DNA of 64,000 bases from Acetobacterium woodii DSM 1030 (GTDB lineage: Bacteria > Bacillota > Clostridia > Eubacteriales > Eubacteriaceae), in NCBI RefSeq assembly GCF_000247605.1, contig NC_016894.1, forward strand, positions 3,833,732 through 3,897,731. Reading direction: 5' to 3'. The position numbers and the translations under genes are program-made. A model generated the notes under the pieces. The model ran no database searches. It was given only the letters and a program-made list of their open reading frames with translations, and was not told where the DNA came from. Positions 26,522-36,173 of this stretch are shown piece by piece (within the stretch, counting starts at the first letter, position 1; each line of letters starts with the position of its first letter).

Positions 26522-27889
26522 TTATTTTATTATTAGTCTGGCCACAACACCGGCGACTTTATTGTAAGGATGATAGCGCAAAGGCAATTCAAAAAACTTA
26601 GCTTTTTTGTAGATACCCTTGGTGTGGCTAAAAGTCTCAAAGCTATGCTTACCATGGTACATGCCCATCCCACTATTGCCGACACCGCCAAAACCAAGCC
26701 CCTTGCACATAATGTGCATGATTGTATCATTGACACAACCACCGCCAAAGGAAAGCCGATTGAGCACTCTTTTTTCGGTTTTTTTGCTCGTCGTAAACAG
26801 ATAAAGGGCAAGCGGTTTTTCCCGTTCACGGACAAATGTTTCCGCTTCGCCAAGGGTTTTATACGGAATGATCGGAAGCAACGGCCCAAATATTTCCTCG
26901 CCCATGACTGGCGAATCGGCTTTTACATCAACCAGAACCGTCGGTTCGATCTGCAGCGATTCGCTATTAATACCGCCACCGCTATAAACAGTTACGCCAC
27001 TCATCAGCTTCACGACGCGATCAAAATGTTTCTGATTGATCATTCGCGGGTAGTTTTTATTTGTAAGTGCGTCCCCAATCATTTTTTTAAAGCAATCTGT
27101 AATGGCCTCGCAGAACGGTTCTTTTACCCGTTCATCAATAAGAACATAATCCGGTCCGACACAGGTCTGCCCGCTGTTGAGCAGTTTCCCAAACGCGATG
27201 TTTTTCGCCGCTTCTTTTATATTGGCATCAGCCGTTACAATACACGGGCTTTTACCGCCAAGCTCTAAGGTAATTGGTGTTAGATATTTTGCGGCTTTCT
27301 CCATCACCAATTTACCGACGTTCACGCTTCCGGTAAAGAAAATATAATCAAAACGCTGTTCGAGAAGTTGTTGATTTTCTTTCCGGCCACCCAGAATGGT
27401 GGTCACATATTCTTCCGGAAACGCCCGTTTTATAATCCTGGCAATTACATCGGCCGTCGCCGACGCATATTGCGACGGTTTGATAATACAACAATTACCG
27501 GCCGCAATTGCCCCGACCAAGGGCGCCATCGTGAGTTGGATTGGATAATTCCAGGGCGACATAATCAGGACAATCCCATAAGGTTCCGATAAACTATACG
27601 AACGGCCGGGAAACGCGTCAATTCCGGTGGTTCGGCGTTTCGGTTTCATCCATTTTTTCAAATCCTGAATGGCGTGTGTAATCTGCTGAAGGGAGATTCC
27701 ATACTCTGTTATATAGGTCTCAAAAGGTGACTTATTCAAATCATTTTTAAGGGCCTCGTTAATTTCCTTTTCATAATAGACTAGCGATGCTCTCAAGGAT
27801 TTTAATGCCTTAAGTCGGTACTGGTAATCTTTTGTTTTACCTGAATTAAAATTGTTTCTTTGTCTGATTAGAATTTCATTGTACTCCAT
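26522..27889 (-). CDS. NAD(P)-dependent aldehyde dehydrogenase
   Basis: About 455 residues from ATG 27889, chosen for the GGAGG 8 nt upstream; an earlier in-frame codon lies within the ribosome binding site. It shows FTGSVNVGK (cofactor loop), ELGGKSPC with the general-base Glu, and SGQTCVGPDYVL with the catalytic Cys. The short length (about 455) and C-terminal hydrophobic stretch place it with the class-3 / fatty-aldehyde group (YwdH-like). It oxidises aldehydes to acids. MITE copy 3 ends 36 bp upstream of its start, so the promoter lies in or behind the element. Confidence 0.9.
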   Translation of the reverse strand: MEYNEILIRQRNNFNSGKTKDYQYRLKALKSLRASLVYYEKEINEALKNDLNKSPFETYITEYGISLQQITHAIQDLKKWMKPKRRTTGIDAFPGRSYSLSEPYGIVLIMSPWNYPIQLTMAPLVGAIAAGNCCIIKPSQYASATADVIARIIKRAFPEEYVTTILGGRKENQQLLEQRFDYIFFTGSVNVGKLVMEKAAKYLTPITLELGGKSPCIVTADANIKEAAKNIAFGKLLNSGQTCVGPDYVLIDERVKEPFCEAITDCFKKMIGDALTNKNYPRMINQKHFDRVVKLMSGVTVYSGGGINSESLQIEPTVLVDVKADSPVMGEEIFGPLLPIIPYKTLGEAETFVREREKPLALYLFTTSKKTEKRVLNRLSFGGGCVNDTIMHIMCKGLGFGGVGNSGMGMYHGKHSFETFSHTKGIYKKAKFFELPLRYHPYNKVAGVVARLIIK

Positions 27890-27925
27890 AAATACGACCT
27901 CCATATTATCTAATCTAATTATGTT

Positions 27926-28094
27926 AGGCCATTGCGAAACTAAAAAACATCAAACAACGGTTGCTTTGGGTGCAGTTTCCACAAACGATTTCGTAACGTG
28001 TAGGCGAACAGTTCATCGAACTGTCCGCCGTACCGTGTAGAAATTGTTTCGTGCGAAACTGGGCCCAAAGCTCATGGCACTTTCGCAATTACCT
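27926..28094 (+). mobile_element. MITE copy 3 (169 bp)
   Basis: Full copy beginning AGGCCATTGCGAAA and ending TTTCGCAATTACCT, flanked on both sides by the exact repeat AATCTAATTATGTT (14 bp; the last 11 bp would match the other copies). It is the clearest target duplication in the window. It lies in the divergent region between the aldehyde dehydrogenase and ICMT-like genes. Confidence 0.93.
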
Positions 28095-28417
28095 AATCTA
28101 ATTATGTTCGTGTGTTTATCTGACCTTAAATATAACTGCTTTCACTTCATCGAATATTATTCAGTATATCATATTATTTTATGCACAACAATTAAAGAAG
28201 CGTCCCTTTGTGACATTTGTCAGACTCGGAGCCATGACCTCAGGATATCTCAAAAAAGCAGAAAATCTGAAGCTCTAAAACGATATAAAGAAACAAATAT
28301 AACTGAAAAATATTGATAAATAGCTTTAAAAATGCTAATATAAATTCATCCACTGAAAAAAATAATCAAATCGTTTTTGGAGATATATTTCTGCCAATTA
28401 TGGAGAGAAGTGAACAT

Positions 28418-28978
28418 ATGATTTACATTTTAATGGGAGTTTTGGCATTTCTTCTTTTTATTGCATATGACATCAACAGTGTGACTTTAAAAAAGAATAT
28501 AATTAATCATTTCTTTTTTTTAGGTTCTTTGCTTTTGATCGTTGCGACAGCTGGCATCATAATCGAATCATTTCCTGACATTAAATGGGATTTATGGCAA
28601 ACGAGCATTTTCGGAATGATTTCATTTATTTTCCTCATTTTGTTAATCTACACTCTTTTCTTTGCATTGCCTTTTAAAGAGACTTACATAAAAAGCAATA
28701 CTTCACCAAAGATCTATCAAGACGGAATTTATGCTTTGTGCAGACATCCCGGTTTTTTATGGTTTACGGGCTTTTATTTTTTTAGCTGGCTGGCCTTAAA
28801 AATCCCGTTATTATTGTTGGCCGGAATCATTTTTAGCTGCTGCAATTTTATATATGTTATTTTTCAGGATTACTGGACATTTATACACATCTTTGTGGAT
28901 TATCCGAGTTACAAAAAACGCACTCCTTTTATTATTCCAAATTTTAAAAGCCTAAAACAATGTCTACAGACATTATAG
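28418..28978 (+). CDS. isoprenylcysteine methyltransferase-like membrane protein
   Basis: About 186 residues from ATG 28418 (GGAGAG about 10 nt upstream). Five to six hydrophobic spans. Near the C-terminal half is DGIYALCRHPGFLW, equivalent to the GxYxxxRHPxY motif of the ICMT / phospholipid-methyltransferase membrane family, which binds S-adenosylmethionine. It ends 18 bp before the GH3-like gene and probably forms an operon with it and the HD-GYP gene. The substrate is unknown; an acidic lipid or small acid is possible given the GH3-like neighbour. Confidence 0.7.
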   Translation: MIYILMGVLAFLLFIAYDINSVTLKKNIINHFFFLGSLLLIVATAGIIIESFPDIKWDLWQTSIFGMISFIFLILLIYTLFFALPFKETYIKSNTSPKIYQDGIYALCRHPGFLWFTGFYFFSWLALKIPLLLLAGIIFSCCNFIYVIFQDYWTFIHIFVDYPSYKKRTPFIIPNFKSLKQCLQTL

Positions 28979-28996
28979 CAAGAAAGAGAGCGATCA

Positions 28997-30646
28997 GTGA
29001 AATTTGAAGAGAAGTTAAAAAATCGGCAGTATAAAATGTTATGGCAAGAATATTGCGGTTTTTTAGATTTAGATATTGATACCTACATGACCATACAAAA
29101 TCGTCTCATGCTGGAACAAATTTCATTGTGGAGTCATTGTGACCTTGGCGAACAAATTCTCAATGGAAAAAGGCCGGAGACCATTGACGAGTTTAGAAAA
29201 GTGATGCCATTATCCACCTATGGCGACTACGCTGATATTTTATTACAAAAAAAAGGCGAAATGCTACCGGATCAACCCGTTATCTGGCTCCAAACCACCT
29301 GGGAATGTGGCAAGCAGCCGATCAAGGTAGCACCTTATACCAAAAGCATGCTCGATACCTATCGCAATAATATGATTGCCTGTTTAATGCTTTCCACCAG
29401 TCATGAAAAAGGAAAATTCAATGTGCGGGCCACCGACAAAATTCTTTACGGATTGGCCCCTCTTCCCTATGCAACAGGATTATTCCCGCTGTTATTAAAC
29501 GAAGAAATCGGCATCGAATTCTTACCACCGGTTAAAGAAGCTGAAAAGATGTCCTTTAGTGAACGAAACAAAAAAGGATTCAAGCTTGGACTCCGAAAAA
29601 ATATCGACTATTTTTTTGGTTTAGGCAGTGTCGTCTATTTTGTAAGTCTCAGCTTGTCTTCCATGGGTAAAACGGCCTCCCCATCGAATGCGTCAAATGA
29701 TGCTGAGGGTAGTATCTTGCGTTATTCCTTGCCGATGTTGGGCAAATTAATTTTGGCAAAATATCATTGCAAAAAAGAAAACCGCGCTTTAAAACCAAAG
29801 GATTTATTCAAACTTAAAGGTTTCATGGTTGCCGGTACCGACAACCATTGTTACAAAGATGATCTGGAAGATCTCTGGGGTATACGCCCTATGGAAATTT
29901 TTGCCGGTACCGAACCTTCCTGTATCGGAACGGAAACCTGGACGCGAAATGGGATGTACTTCTTTCCCGACGCTTGTTTTTACGAATTTATTCCTGAGGA
30001 TGAAATGAATCGAAGTCTTGATGATGCCAGTTATCAGCCCAAAACCTATCTGATGAACGAAGTGCTTCCGGGAGAATTGTACGAATTGGTGATTTCAGTC
30101 CTTAAGGGTGGGGCTTTTATGCGCTATCGGGTTGGTGATGTTTATCGCTGCCTTGGGCTCGAAAATAGTGAAGATAAAACCAGGATTCCCCGCTTTAAAT
30201 ACATCGATCGAATTCCTACTATCATCGATATTGCCGGTTTTACGCGTATTTCGGAACATTCAATTAAAACAGCCATTGATTTATCTGGTCTTGACATCAA
30301 GTCATGGATTGCGGTGAAAGAATATAATCGCCAAAATCGCCCCTTGTTGCATATGTATCTCGAAATCAATGCTGCTTCCCTAGCCAGCCGCGGACTTAGC
30401 AAGGAAGTACTCAAAGAGCATTTGACGGTTTATTTTAAATATGTTGATCATGACTATAAAAACCTGAAGCATATTTTAGGAATGGAACCTTTAGAAATTA
30501 CCATTTTAAAAAGTGGTACTTTTGACGAATATGAAAAACAGACCGGCCACAAAATCAAGCATATTAATCCATCGATTTATCATATTAAAGAACTGTTATC
30601 GATCGAAAAGCAAAATTTCTCTGTCAACAATCGGCGAGGTGTATAA
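28997..30646 (+). CDS. GH3 auxin-responsive-promoter family protein (acyl-adenylate/amido synthetase fold)
   Basis: 549 residues, GTG start. The protein aligns by pattern with bacterial GH3 proteins: IDEFRKVMPLSTYGDY early, the VAGTDNHCYKDDLEDLWGIRPMEIFAGTE central block, LYELVISVLKGGAFMRYRVGDVYRC, and the C-terminal GTFDEYEKQTGHKIKHINPSIY. GH3 enzymes adenylate carboxylic acids and join them to amines. The phosphate-binding segment, usually SGTTxGxxK, here reads TTWECGKQPIK (100-110), so activity may be changed. Its stop overlaps the next start by one base (TAATG). Confidence 0.85.
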   Translation: MKFEEKLKNRQYKMLWQEYCGFLDLDIDTYMTIQNRLMLEQISLWSHCDLGEQILNGKRPETIDEFRKVMPLSTYGDYADILLQKKGEMLPDQPVIWLQTTWECGKQPIKVAPYTKSMLDTYRNNMIACLMLSTSHEKGKFNVRATDKILYGLAPLPYATGLFPLLLNEEIGIEFLPPVKEAEKMSFSERNKKGFKLGLRKNIDYFFGLGSVVYFVSLSLSSMGKTASPSNASNDAEGSILRYSLPMLGKLILAKYHCKKENRALKPKDLFKLKGFMVAGTDNHCYKDDLEDLWGIRPMEIFAGTEPSCIGTETWTRNGMYFFPDACFYEFIPEDEMNRSLDDASYQPKTYLMNEVLPGELYELVISVLKGGAFMRYRVGDVYRCLGLENSEDKTRIPRFKYIDRIPTIIDIAGFTRISEHSIKTAIDLSGLDIKSWIAVKEYNRQNRPLLHMYLEINAASLASRGLSKEVLKEHLTVYFKYVDHDYKNLKHILGMEPLEITILKSGTFDEYEKQTGHKIKHINPSIYHIKELLSIEKQNFSVNNRRGV

Positions 30647-33182
30647 TGAGGGATTTTATATTCATTCCGGTCACTGCTTTATGTTGTTATGCTTTCTTGT
30701 TTCTGGCTTTTATGGCTGCCAAAAAAACCAAACTGATCAACTCATTCTTACTTGTTTTATCCGCATTGGTCTTGTGGACAAGCGGTTCTCTTTTCATGAG
30801 AATGCAGTTATGGCCAAGTCTTAAATTCTGGTACGATGTTTCCATTCTCGGGTTCATCCTGGTTCCCTATGTTTTTTTGTTTTTATTGTTGAATTTATAG
30901 GCCTAAAAGATCGCTTCTTTAAAATGTTTTATTTAATAATAATCGGTCTTGTGAACATCATCAATGTATTTAGCGGAATTTTTCTTGCCGCCCCCCAAGC
31001 GGTAAGCTCACCAGATGGCGATGTTATCTTTGTTTATAGTATCTCCTGGCCGGTAAGCATCTTATTTGTTGTTTGCGGGTCCATCACTTTACATATGCTT
31101 TATTTATTATTTAGATACAGTAAAACCAATGAATTGGCTAAAAAACAGTTCATGCCCATCGTTTTAGGCATTCTGATTGTATTTGTCGGTCATCTTGCGC
31201 TGTTGATTCCATTGTTTAAAGGATTTCCAACGGATATTCTATCTGGCGTTTGTTTTGCTTTTTTCTTATTTTATGCCTTATATCAGCGTCGTTTATTTAA
31301 ATTAACGCTCCTTTTTTCCAGAGGTAGCTGTTATGCCATTGCCGCGGGGTTATCCTTATTGCTCTTTTCAAATTTTATTGGTTTACTTCAATCCTTTATC
31401 AATATGAATCTATCGATCTTTAAAGAACACAGTGTGTTAATCATTTCTGTCTTTTTTACCATTGCGACTTTTCTTATCTATCAAGGGATGAAACAGTTCA
31501 TTGATCGAGTTTTCACGAAAGAGGAAATCTATCAGAACGAAAATTTAAAAGAGTTTAGTTTATCCGTCTCGAAAAGTTTAAATGTTAACGAAATTCTGGA
31601 ACAATTAGTGGATGTTATTCATAAAACAATCGCCGTAAAAAAAATATATATTTGTATTGGAAATGAAAAAAACGATGCCTATATCATGGCCCACAGCACC
31701 AGTGCCCTGGATAAAAAATCATTTTTCATACGAAAAGACAGCCCAATTGTGGCGTGGTTATCCGAAAACGAAGAAATCCTGTTAATGAAAGATTTCAAAC
31801 GGTCCGTTTCCTATAAATCCATGTGGGAAGACGAAAAAAAACAATTAGCCGATTTAAAAATTGAGTGTTTTGTCTCCCTAAAAGATGCCGGCGATCTGGT
31901 GGGCATTGTCCTGCTTTCCGACAAAGATAAACATCGCAATTTTACCTTAGATGATCTTAGTTTTCTTGGTTCTGTGGAGTCAATTGGGTCCATCGCAGTT
32001 CGTAATTCAAAACTTTACGAAAAAGCATGTCTGGAAGCACGTACGGATGAACTAACCGGTCTGCTAAATCGCAAGTATTTTTATGAAACTATTCAGAATG
32101 AATATGAAAAAAGCAAAGGCCAGTCTTTAGCATTAATCATCCTGAATATTGATGATTTTAAACTATATAATCAGCTATACGGTAATAAAGAAGGCGATCT
32201 TGCGCTTCAGAAGATTTCCCGGATTATTCAGGCCATTGTCGGCAGCAACGGTTATGTGGCCAGATATAGCGGGAAAGAGTTTGCCATTATTCTGCCCTTG
32301 TATGATTTATTGGGGGCAAAAAATCTGGCCGAAAACATCCGGTTGCAAATATCAGAGATGCATAAACGGGTCGTCGAATATAGCTTTAAAACACTGACAT
32401 TAAGTGGTGGTATTTGCTCTATACCCTATGCCGCCAGCAGTGTTAAAGAATTAATCGACAATGCCGACAGAGCCATTTACTATGTGAAAAGAAATGGTAA
32501 AAATGCCATTATGACTTATTCTGAACGCGATCATAATTTTGTTTCCGGGAACGTAACCAAGGATACCCTCCGGCAAAAAGAAAGTGTTTACTCAGATTAT
32601 GAAACAACCATTTATGCACTGACTGCGGCGATTGATACCAAAGACCACTATACCTTTGATCATTCCAATAATGTGGCGTATTACGCTGTTGAGCTTGCTT
32701 ATGCTTGCGGAATGAATCAAGAAACAGCCGAAAGTATCCGGGAAGCAGCATTGCTCCATGATATTGGTAAAATTGGGATCCCCGAACATATCCTCAATAA
32801 GCCGGGCAAATTGACGGCCGAAGAATATGAAATTATTAAAGGACATGTAGAAAATTCCATTAATATTATCCGCCATCTTCCATCTCTCGATTATGTCATC
32901 CCGGCAGTGATCGGGCATCATGAACGTTATGATGGTTTAGGCTATCCAAGAAGAATTTCTAAAGAAGACATCCCTATTTCAGCACGAATTTTATGTATTG
33001 CTGACTCATTTGACGCCATGATCTCCGAGCGTTCTTATAAAAAACCATACTCTGTCAATCGTACATTGGAGATTATTTCAGAAGAATGCGGCTTACAATT
33101 TGATCCTGAACTAGCTCATATTTTTATTGAAGCCGTAAACAATGGATCGATCAAGGTCAACCCTACGATTAAATGTATCTGA
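30646..33182 (+). pseudogene. 7TM sensor - GAF - degenerate GGDEF - HD-GYP protein, interrupted by a frameshift at a T7 run
   Basis: The frame starting at 30646 gives 84 residues of hydrophobic spans and stops at 30900. The frame ending at 33182 continues the same membrane domain; read back without regard to a start, it yields FVFIVEFIGLKDRFFKMFYL across the junction. A -1 shift at the seven T's (30872-30878) joins them into a protein of about 845 residues. The second part has a GAF domain, a GGDEF domain with SGKEF in place of GGDEF (probably inactive, near 32266), then an intact HD-GYP domain (HDIGKIG near 32758; HHERYDGLGYP near 32913) that hydrolyses c-di-GMP. It could be a sequencing slip, phase variation or a true mutation. 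Translationally coupled to the GH3-like gene. Confidence 0.82.
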
Positions 33183-33480
33183 CAAAACATACTTCTTTAC
33201 CCGCCATTCGGGAATCGACCGCAATAGAGATGGTCTCTTGAATGGCTGGAAAAACAACCTCATGCGCCTGTAAACCCATGAAAAATATGATTATGTGAGT
33301 TACCTTTAGCCGCAATAAATTGTTATCATATTTGATAACATCAGAAAAGCAAATTTAAAATAGGTATCATTTCCTGTCGTTTAATTTTTTCAAAGTCTCC
33401 CACTATTTTCCTCCAATTTTTCTTCATCAAAGTTTAATAAGTGTGTTATGTTATTTTACATATCTATGTCAAATATTGAT
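33183..33480. other. non-coding region with a palindrome
   Basis: No gene is seen. The palindrome TGTTATCA-TATT-TGATAACA at 33321-33340 could be a regulator site but is 280 bp from the next start codon. No T-run terminator was found after the HD-GYP gene. Confidence 0.4.
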
Positions 33481-33492
33481 TAATTATTATTT

Positions 33493-33567
33493 AATATTAA
33501 TATATTTAATTTATTGATTGAATATATTAATATTGCTATTGACATATTTAATTCAAGGTAGTATATT
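33493..33567 (+). promoter_or_regulatory. strong promoter with adjacent 14-bp inverted repeat for the DUF2089 operon
   Basis: TTGACA (33539-33544), 17-bp spacer, TATATT (33562-33567). Immediately upstream, AATATTAATATATT (33493-33506) and AATATATTAATATT (33521-33534) form an exact 14-bp dyad with a 14-nt gap. The second arm ends four bases before the -35 box, a typical activator or repressor position. Confidence 0.72.
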
Positions 33568-33599
33568 ATAATCAAATAATTGATAAGGAGGGTGACCGA

Positions 33600-33989
33600 A
33601 TGAAATACAAAGCTCCGGGTAAGTGCCCCGTCTGTGATGAAAAACTTTCTATAACCAAGCTCAACTGTCCCAAATGCGCAACCACTATTGAAGGTAACTT
33701 CCAGCCCTGCGAATTTTGTCGTCTACCGGATGACGATCTTGAATTTGTCAAAATCTTCATCAAATGTCGCGGGAATATCAAAGATGTTGAAAAAGAACTC
33801 GGCATCTCGTATCCTACGGTTCGCGGCAAGCTGGATACGGTCATAAGAGGTCTGGGTTATGACGTGCCATCAAAAGAACTGCTTAAAGAAAATGAAGACA
33901 AAACAACGGCCCGTAATGAAATCCTCGACCAATTGTCAAACGGTGAAATCACCTCAAAAGAAGCAACGGAACGCCTAAAAAAATTATAA
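33600..33989 (+). CDS. DUF2089 family protein (zinc-ribbon and helix-turn-helix)
   Basis: 129 residues. The N-terminus has paired cysteines (CPVC, CPKC, CEFC) typical of a zinc ribbon, then an HTH-like segment (IKDVEKELGISYPTVRGKLDTVI) and a C-terminal SHOCT-like helix (ILDQLSNGEITSKEATERLKKL). DUF2089 proteins look like DNA-binding regulators. It is the first gene of a four-gene set, so it may autoregulate the operon through the 14-bp dyad at the promoter. Confidence 0.85.
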   Translation: MKYKAPGKCPVCDEKLSITKLNCPKCATTIEGNFQPCEFCRLPDDDLEFVKIFIKCRGNIKDVEKELGISYPTVRGKLDTVIRGLGYDVPSKELLKENEDKTTARNEILDQLSNGEITSKEATERLKKL

Positions 33990-34007
33990 AAAACGGAGGT
34001 TTAAGTA

Positions 34008-34445
34008 ATGAGCGAACAACAAAGAATTTTAGAAATGATCGAAAAAGGACAACTTACCGCTGCCGAAGCAATGGAGCTTCTGGAAGCTCTGAATACGACA
34101 AAGGAAGTGGCAACAATTCAGGAAGTTATCCTATCCCCAAAACATAATTATAAGTTTTTCCGGATTAAGGTTACTTCCGATAACAATTCAGTTAATGTCA
34201 ATGTTAATATTCCGATCGGTCTTTTGACCACCATCGGTGAAATCGCCGATAAGATGACCACGATGATTCCGCCCGATGCCAAAAAAGATATGGAAGCAAA
34301 AGGGATTGATATTTCAACCATCGATTTTGCCAAAATAATTGAAGAAGTAATCAATGGTACGCTGGACGAACCGAATATCATTGAAGTCGAAGCCTGGGAT
34401 GAAAGCAGTCAATCGATGATCAAGGTACGGGTATATGTCGATTAA
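34008..34445 (+). CDS. YvlB/LiaX-like protein with N-terminal SHOCT-like helix
   Basis: 145 residues, CGGAGG before ATG. The first 30 residues (RILEMIEKGQLTAAEAMELLEAL) are the short helix pair found at the N-terminus of YvlB and related envelope-stress proteins, and the rest is a small beta-rich domain (FFRIKVTSDNNSVNVNVNIPIGL ... IKVRVYVD). It also resembles the C-terminal helix of the preceding DUF2089 protein. It is followed by a YvlD-type membrane protein, as in the Bacillus yvl operon. A role in envelope stress is inferred from that parallel. Confidence 0.65.
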   Translation: MSEQQRILEMIEKGQLTAAEAMELLEALNTTKEVATIQEVILSPKHNYKFFRIKVTSDNNSVNVNVNIPIGLLTTIGEIADKMTTMIPPDAKKDMEAKGIDISTIDFAKIIEEVINGTLDEPNIIEVEAWDESSQSMIKVRVYVD

Positions 34446-34749
34446 TGGTTTTCACACCTTATCGATCGGACTCCAACTGGCAGAGCGGCATTTCATCAAG
34501 ATTCCTATTCCGATTAGGTTGTCTGTCTTTGAAGAATTACTCGATAGTTTTTTGGATATTTTAAATATCATCTGTTTTTGGGCGCCAAAAACTGACGCTC
34601 GCATTTCTGGTTCCAGTCTTTCAATCCATTCAACAAGAGCACTCGTCATTGCAATTTTAACACTACTGGATTCCCTGAACATCGATGAGCCCTATGATCT
34701 CATCGATGTTAGCACCGACAAAGTTCGTGTGCTCATTAAAGTCAGATAA
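34435..34749 (+). CDS. hypothetical protein of the yvl-like operon
   Basis: 104 residues, overlapping the preceding gene by 11 bp and ending 17 bp before the YvlD-like start. It has a mixed alpha/beta composition with no clear membrane span and ends in VRVLIKVR, echoing the end of the preceding protein (IKVRVYVD). This suggests a related beta domain. I do not recognise a family. The overlap supports translation. Confidence 0.5.
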   Translation: MSINGFHTLSIGLQLAERHFIKIPIPIRLSVFEELLDSFLDILNIICFWAPKTDARISGSSLSIHSTRALVIAILTLLDSLNIDEPYDLIDVSTDKVRVLIKVR

Positions 34750-34766
34750 AGTTATTGGAGGTAAAA

Positions 34767-35087
34767 ATGACCAAACTACTTGTAAAATATCTATCAATCA
34801 TTTTAACGATCTATTTACTGTCGCTGATCTTTAACACCATTCAAATTGGTAGCATCTCAGCACTTTTAATTATGGGGCTGGTTCTGCTCGCCGTTAATCT
34901 GATCTTAAAACCAATTTTTTTACTCATTGCCTTACCCCTCAATCTGCTGACTCTGGGGTTATTCAGTTTCATTATAAATGCCTGGACAATCATGATTGCC
35001 GACCATTTTGTCACAAATTTAAGTATCGGTGGCTTTTTTAATGCGCTACTTGCCGCTGTTATCATTGTTTTTTCAACAATCTGTTAA
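34767..35087 (+). CDS. phage holin family / YvlD-like membrane protein
   Basis: 106 residues from ATG 34767; the in-frame TTG at 34755 is part of the ribosome binding site TTGGAGG. Four membrane spans, with the NLILKPIFLLIALPLNLLTLG segment that typifies the YvlD (DUF360, mycobacterial phage holin IV-like) family. It is the last gene of the DUF2089-led operon. Its C-terminus is short compared with most relatives (ends FSTIC), so it may be slightly truncated. Confidence 0.8.
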   Translation: MTKLLVKYLSIILTIYLLSLIFNTIQIGSISALLIMGLVLLAVNLILKPIFLLIALPLNLLTLGLFSFIINAWTIMIADHFVTNLSIGGFFNALLAAVIIVFSTIC

Positions 35088-35133
35088 AAGGGTTAAACAC
35101 CGCCACGGATTAATTATGATTCTCGCCTAACTT

Positions 35134-35199
35134 GAGGACGTTTCACGCCGGCTATTTTAATTGCTATCCCTTTAATGATCTAACCAACGAAACGTCCCC
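35134..35199. repeat. inverted pair of GGGGACGTTTC-type REP-like motifs
   Basis: GAGGACGTTTCACG and CGAAACGTCCCC face each other across about 40 bp between two convergent genes. The same word in the form GGGGACGTTTCGTTTGTCAT occurs elsewhere in the window (49059, 15299, 62998 and, on the minus strand, near 45250). Confidence 0.5.
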
Positions 35200-35213
35200 G
35201 CAACATAAATAAA

Positions 35214-35906
35214 TTAGTCCCTCAATCGGATTCGATCTTTATTCGTGGGAATCCCTTTAACCACCTTTTTCCATTCTTCATCTTGAAAAATTTCATATTG
35301 CTCAAATGCGCACGGTAATCCCCTGGCTGTCGCGATGTCACTACTGTCCATTAGCTGAAAATGCAAATGTGGCGAAAAAGAGTTACCCGAATGGCCAACC
35401 TTCCCAATCAATTCGCCTTTTTTCACCTTCTGACCAACAGCAACCTGAATCGACCCTGTTTGAAGATGGACTAGCGCCGCATATATCTGGTCGTTATATT
35501 TTATAATGATGTAGTTACCCGCAACTGTTTGGACATCATCTTTTCTCGGATCAAAAAAATGGGCATTTTTATACGCGTTCATCAGATCTAACAGCAAATT
35601 CGTTCGTCTTCGTTCTTTAAAACCATCCTCGGCGTAGACAACGACCCCGTCACAAGGTGCATATACTGCCTGCCCCCAACAGTAATATTCATTTAAGGGA
35701 ACCCCTAAAAAAAGATAATGCAGCAATCCGACGCGATAGCTGGGCCAACCCTTTCGTTCCCAATCCACTTGGATAAAATCATAAGCATATCTGGTGCCTA
35801 ATTGGTTAGTGCCGTGACTCGGAATCTTTGTCCCTGGTGTATTGGGCGCAAGCCATTCTCCCCGCAATGGAAACGCTACAATTATCGGTTCGCACAATTT
35901 AATCAT
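35214..35906 (-). CDS. M23 family metallopeptidase (LytM-like)
   Basis: 230 residues. The domain includes the zinc ligands of M23 peptidases: a His/Asp region after GTRYAYDF and the HSGNSFSPHLHFQL motif (H-x-H). No signal peptide or membrane span is visible, which is unusual for a peptidoglycan endopeptidase, so it may act on another substrate or be exported without a classical signal. AGCGAGGG precedes the ATG. Single gene. Confidence 0.85.
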   Translation of the reverse strand: MIKLCEPIIVAFPLRGEWLAPNTPGTKIPSHGTNQLGTRYAYDFIQVDWERKGWPSYRVGLLHYLFLGVPLNEYYCWGQAVYAPCDGVVVYAEDGFKERRRTNLLLDLMNAYKNAHFFDPRKDDVQTVAGNYIIIKYNDQIYAALVHLQTGSIQVAVGQKVKKGELIGKVGHSGNSFSPHLHFQLMDSSDIATARGLPCAFEQYEIFQDEEWKKVVKGIPTNKDRIRLRD

Positions 35907-36073
35907 CTTATCCCTCGCTTCTGTTTATCCTTTATCAGACTGATTAAAAACAACGCTTTCAATTGTTTTCTTCATTATACATTATCGTGACCTTCATCAA
36001 AACCGTTATTACGCCCCTTAAGCTTGATAAATTTGCAAAACAAATAAAACTTCCCGTTATCACTGCCAATAAT

Positions 36074-36118
36074 AAAAAGTGGTTCGAGCCGCACGCTTAC
36101 GGTTCGAACCACTTTTTT
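36074..36118. terminator. terminator downstream of the UroD-type gene
   Basis: AAAAAGTGGTTCGA...CC / GGTTCGAACCACTTTTTT stem, usable in both directions. The GGTTCGAACC core looks like a T-arm but no tRNA surrounds it. Confidence 0.87.
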
Positions 36119-36173
36119 ACGTTACATGTTTTTACAATCAATCTCGGATTTTTACCAATCTGCTACTTAAAAA

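Noticed and set aside
28044-28316. 90-codon plus-strand frame beginning MFRAKLGPK
   Set aside because: Its first 17 codons are the right end of MITE copy 3; no ribosome binding site, and the rest resembles nothing. The same start appears in other MITE copies.
36074-36118. Possible tRNA because of GGTTCGAACC
   Set aside because: The sequence is a simple terminator stem; no acceptor, D or anticodon arms can be drawn.
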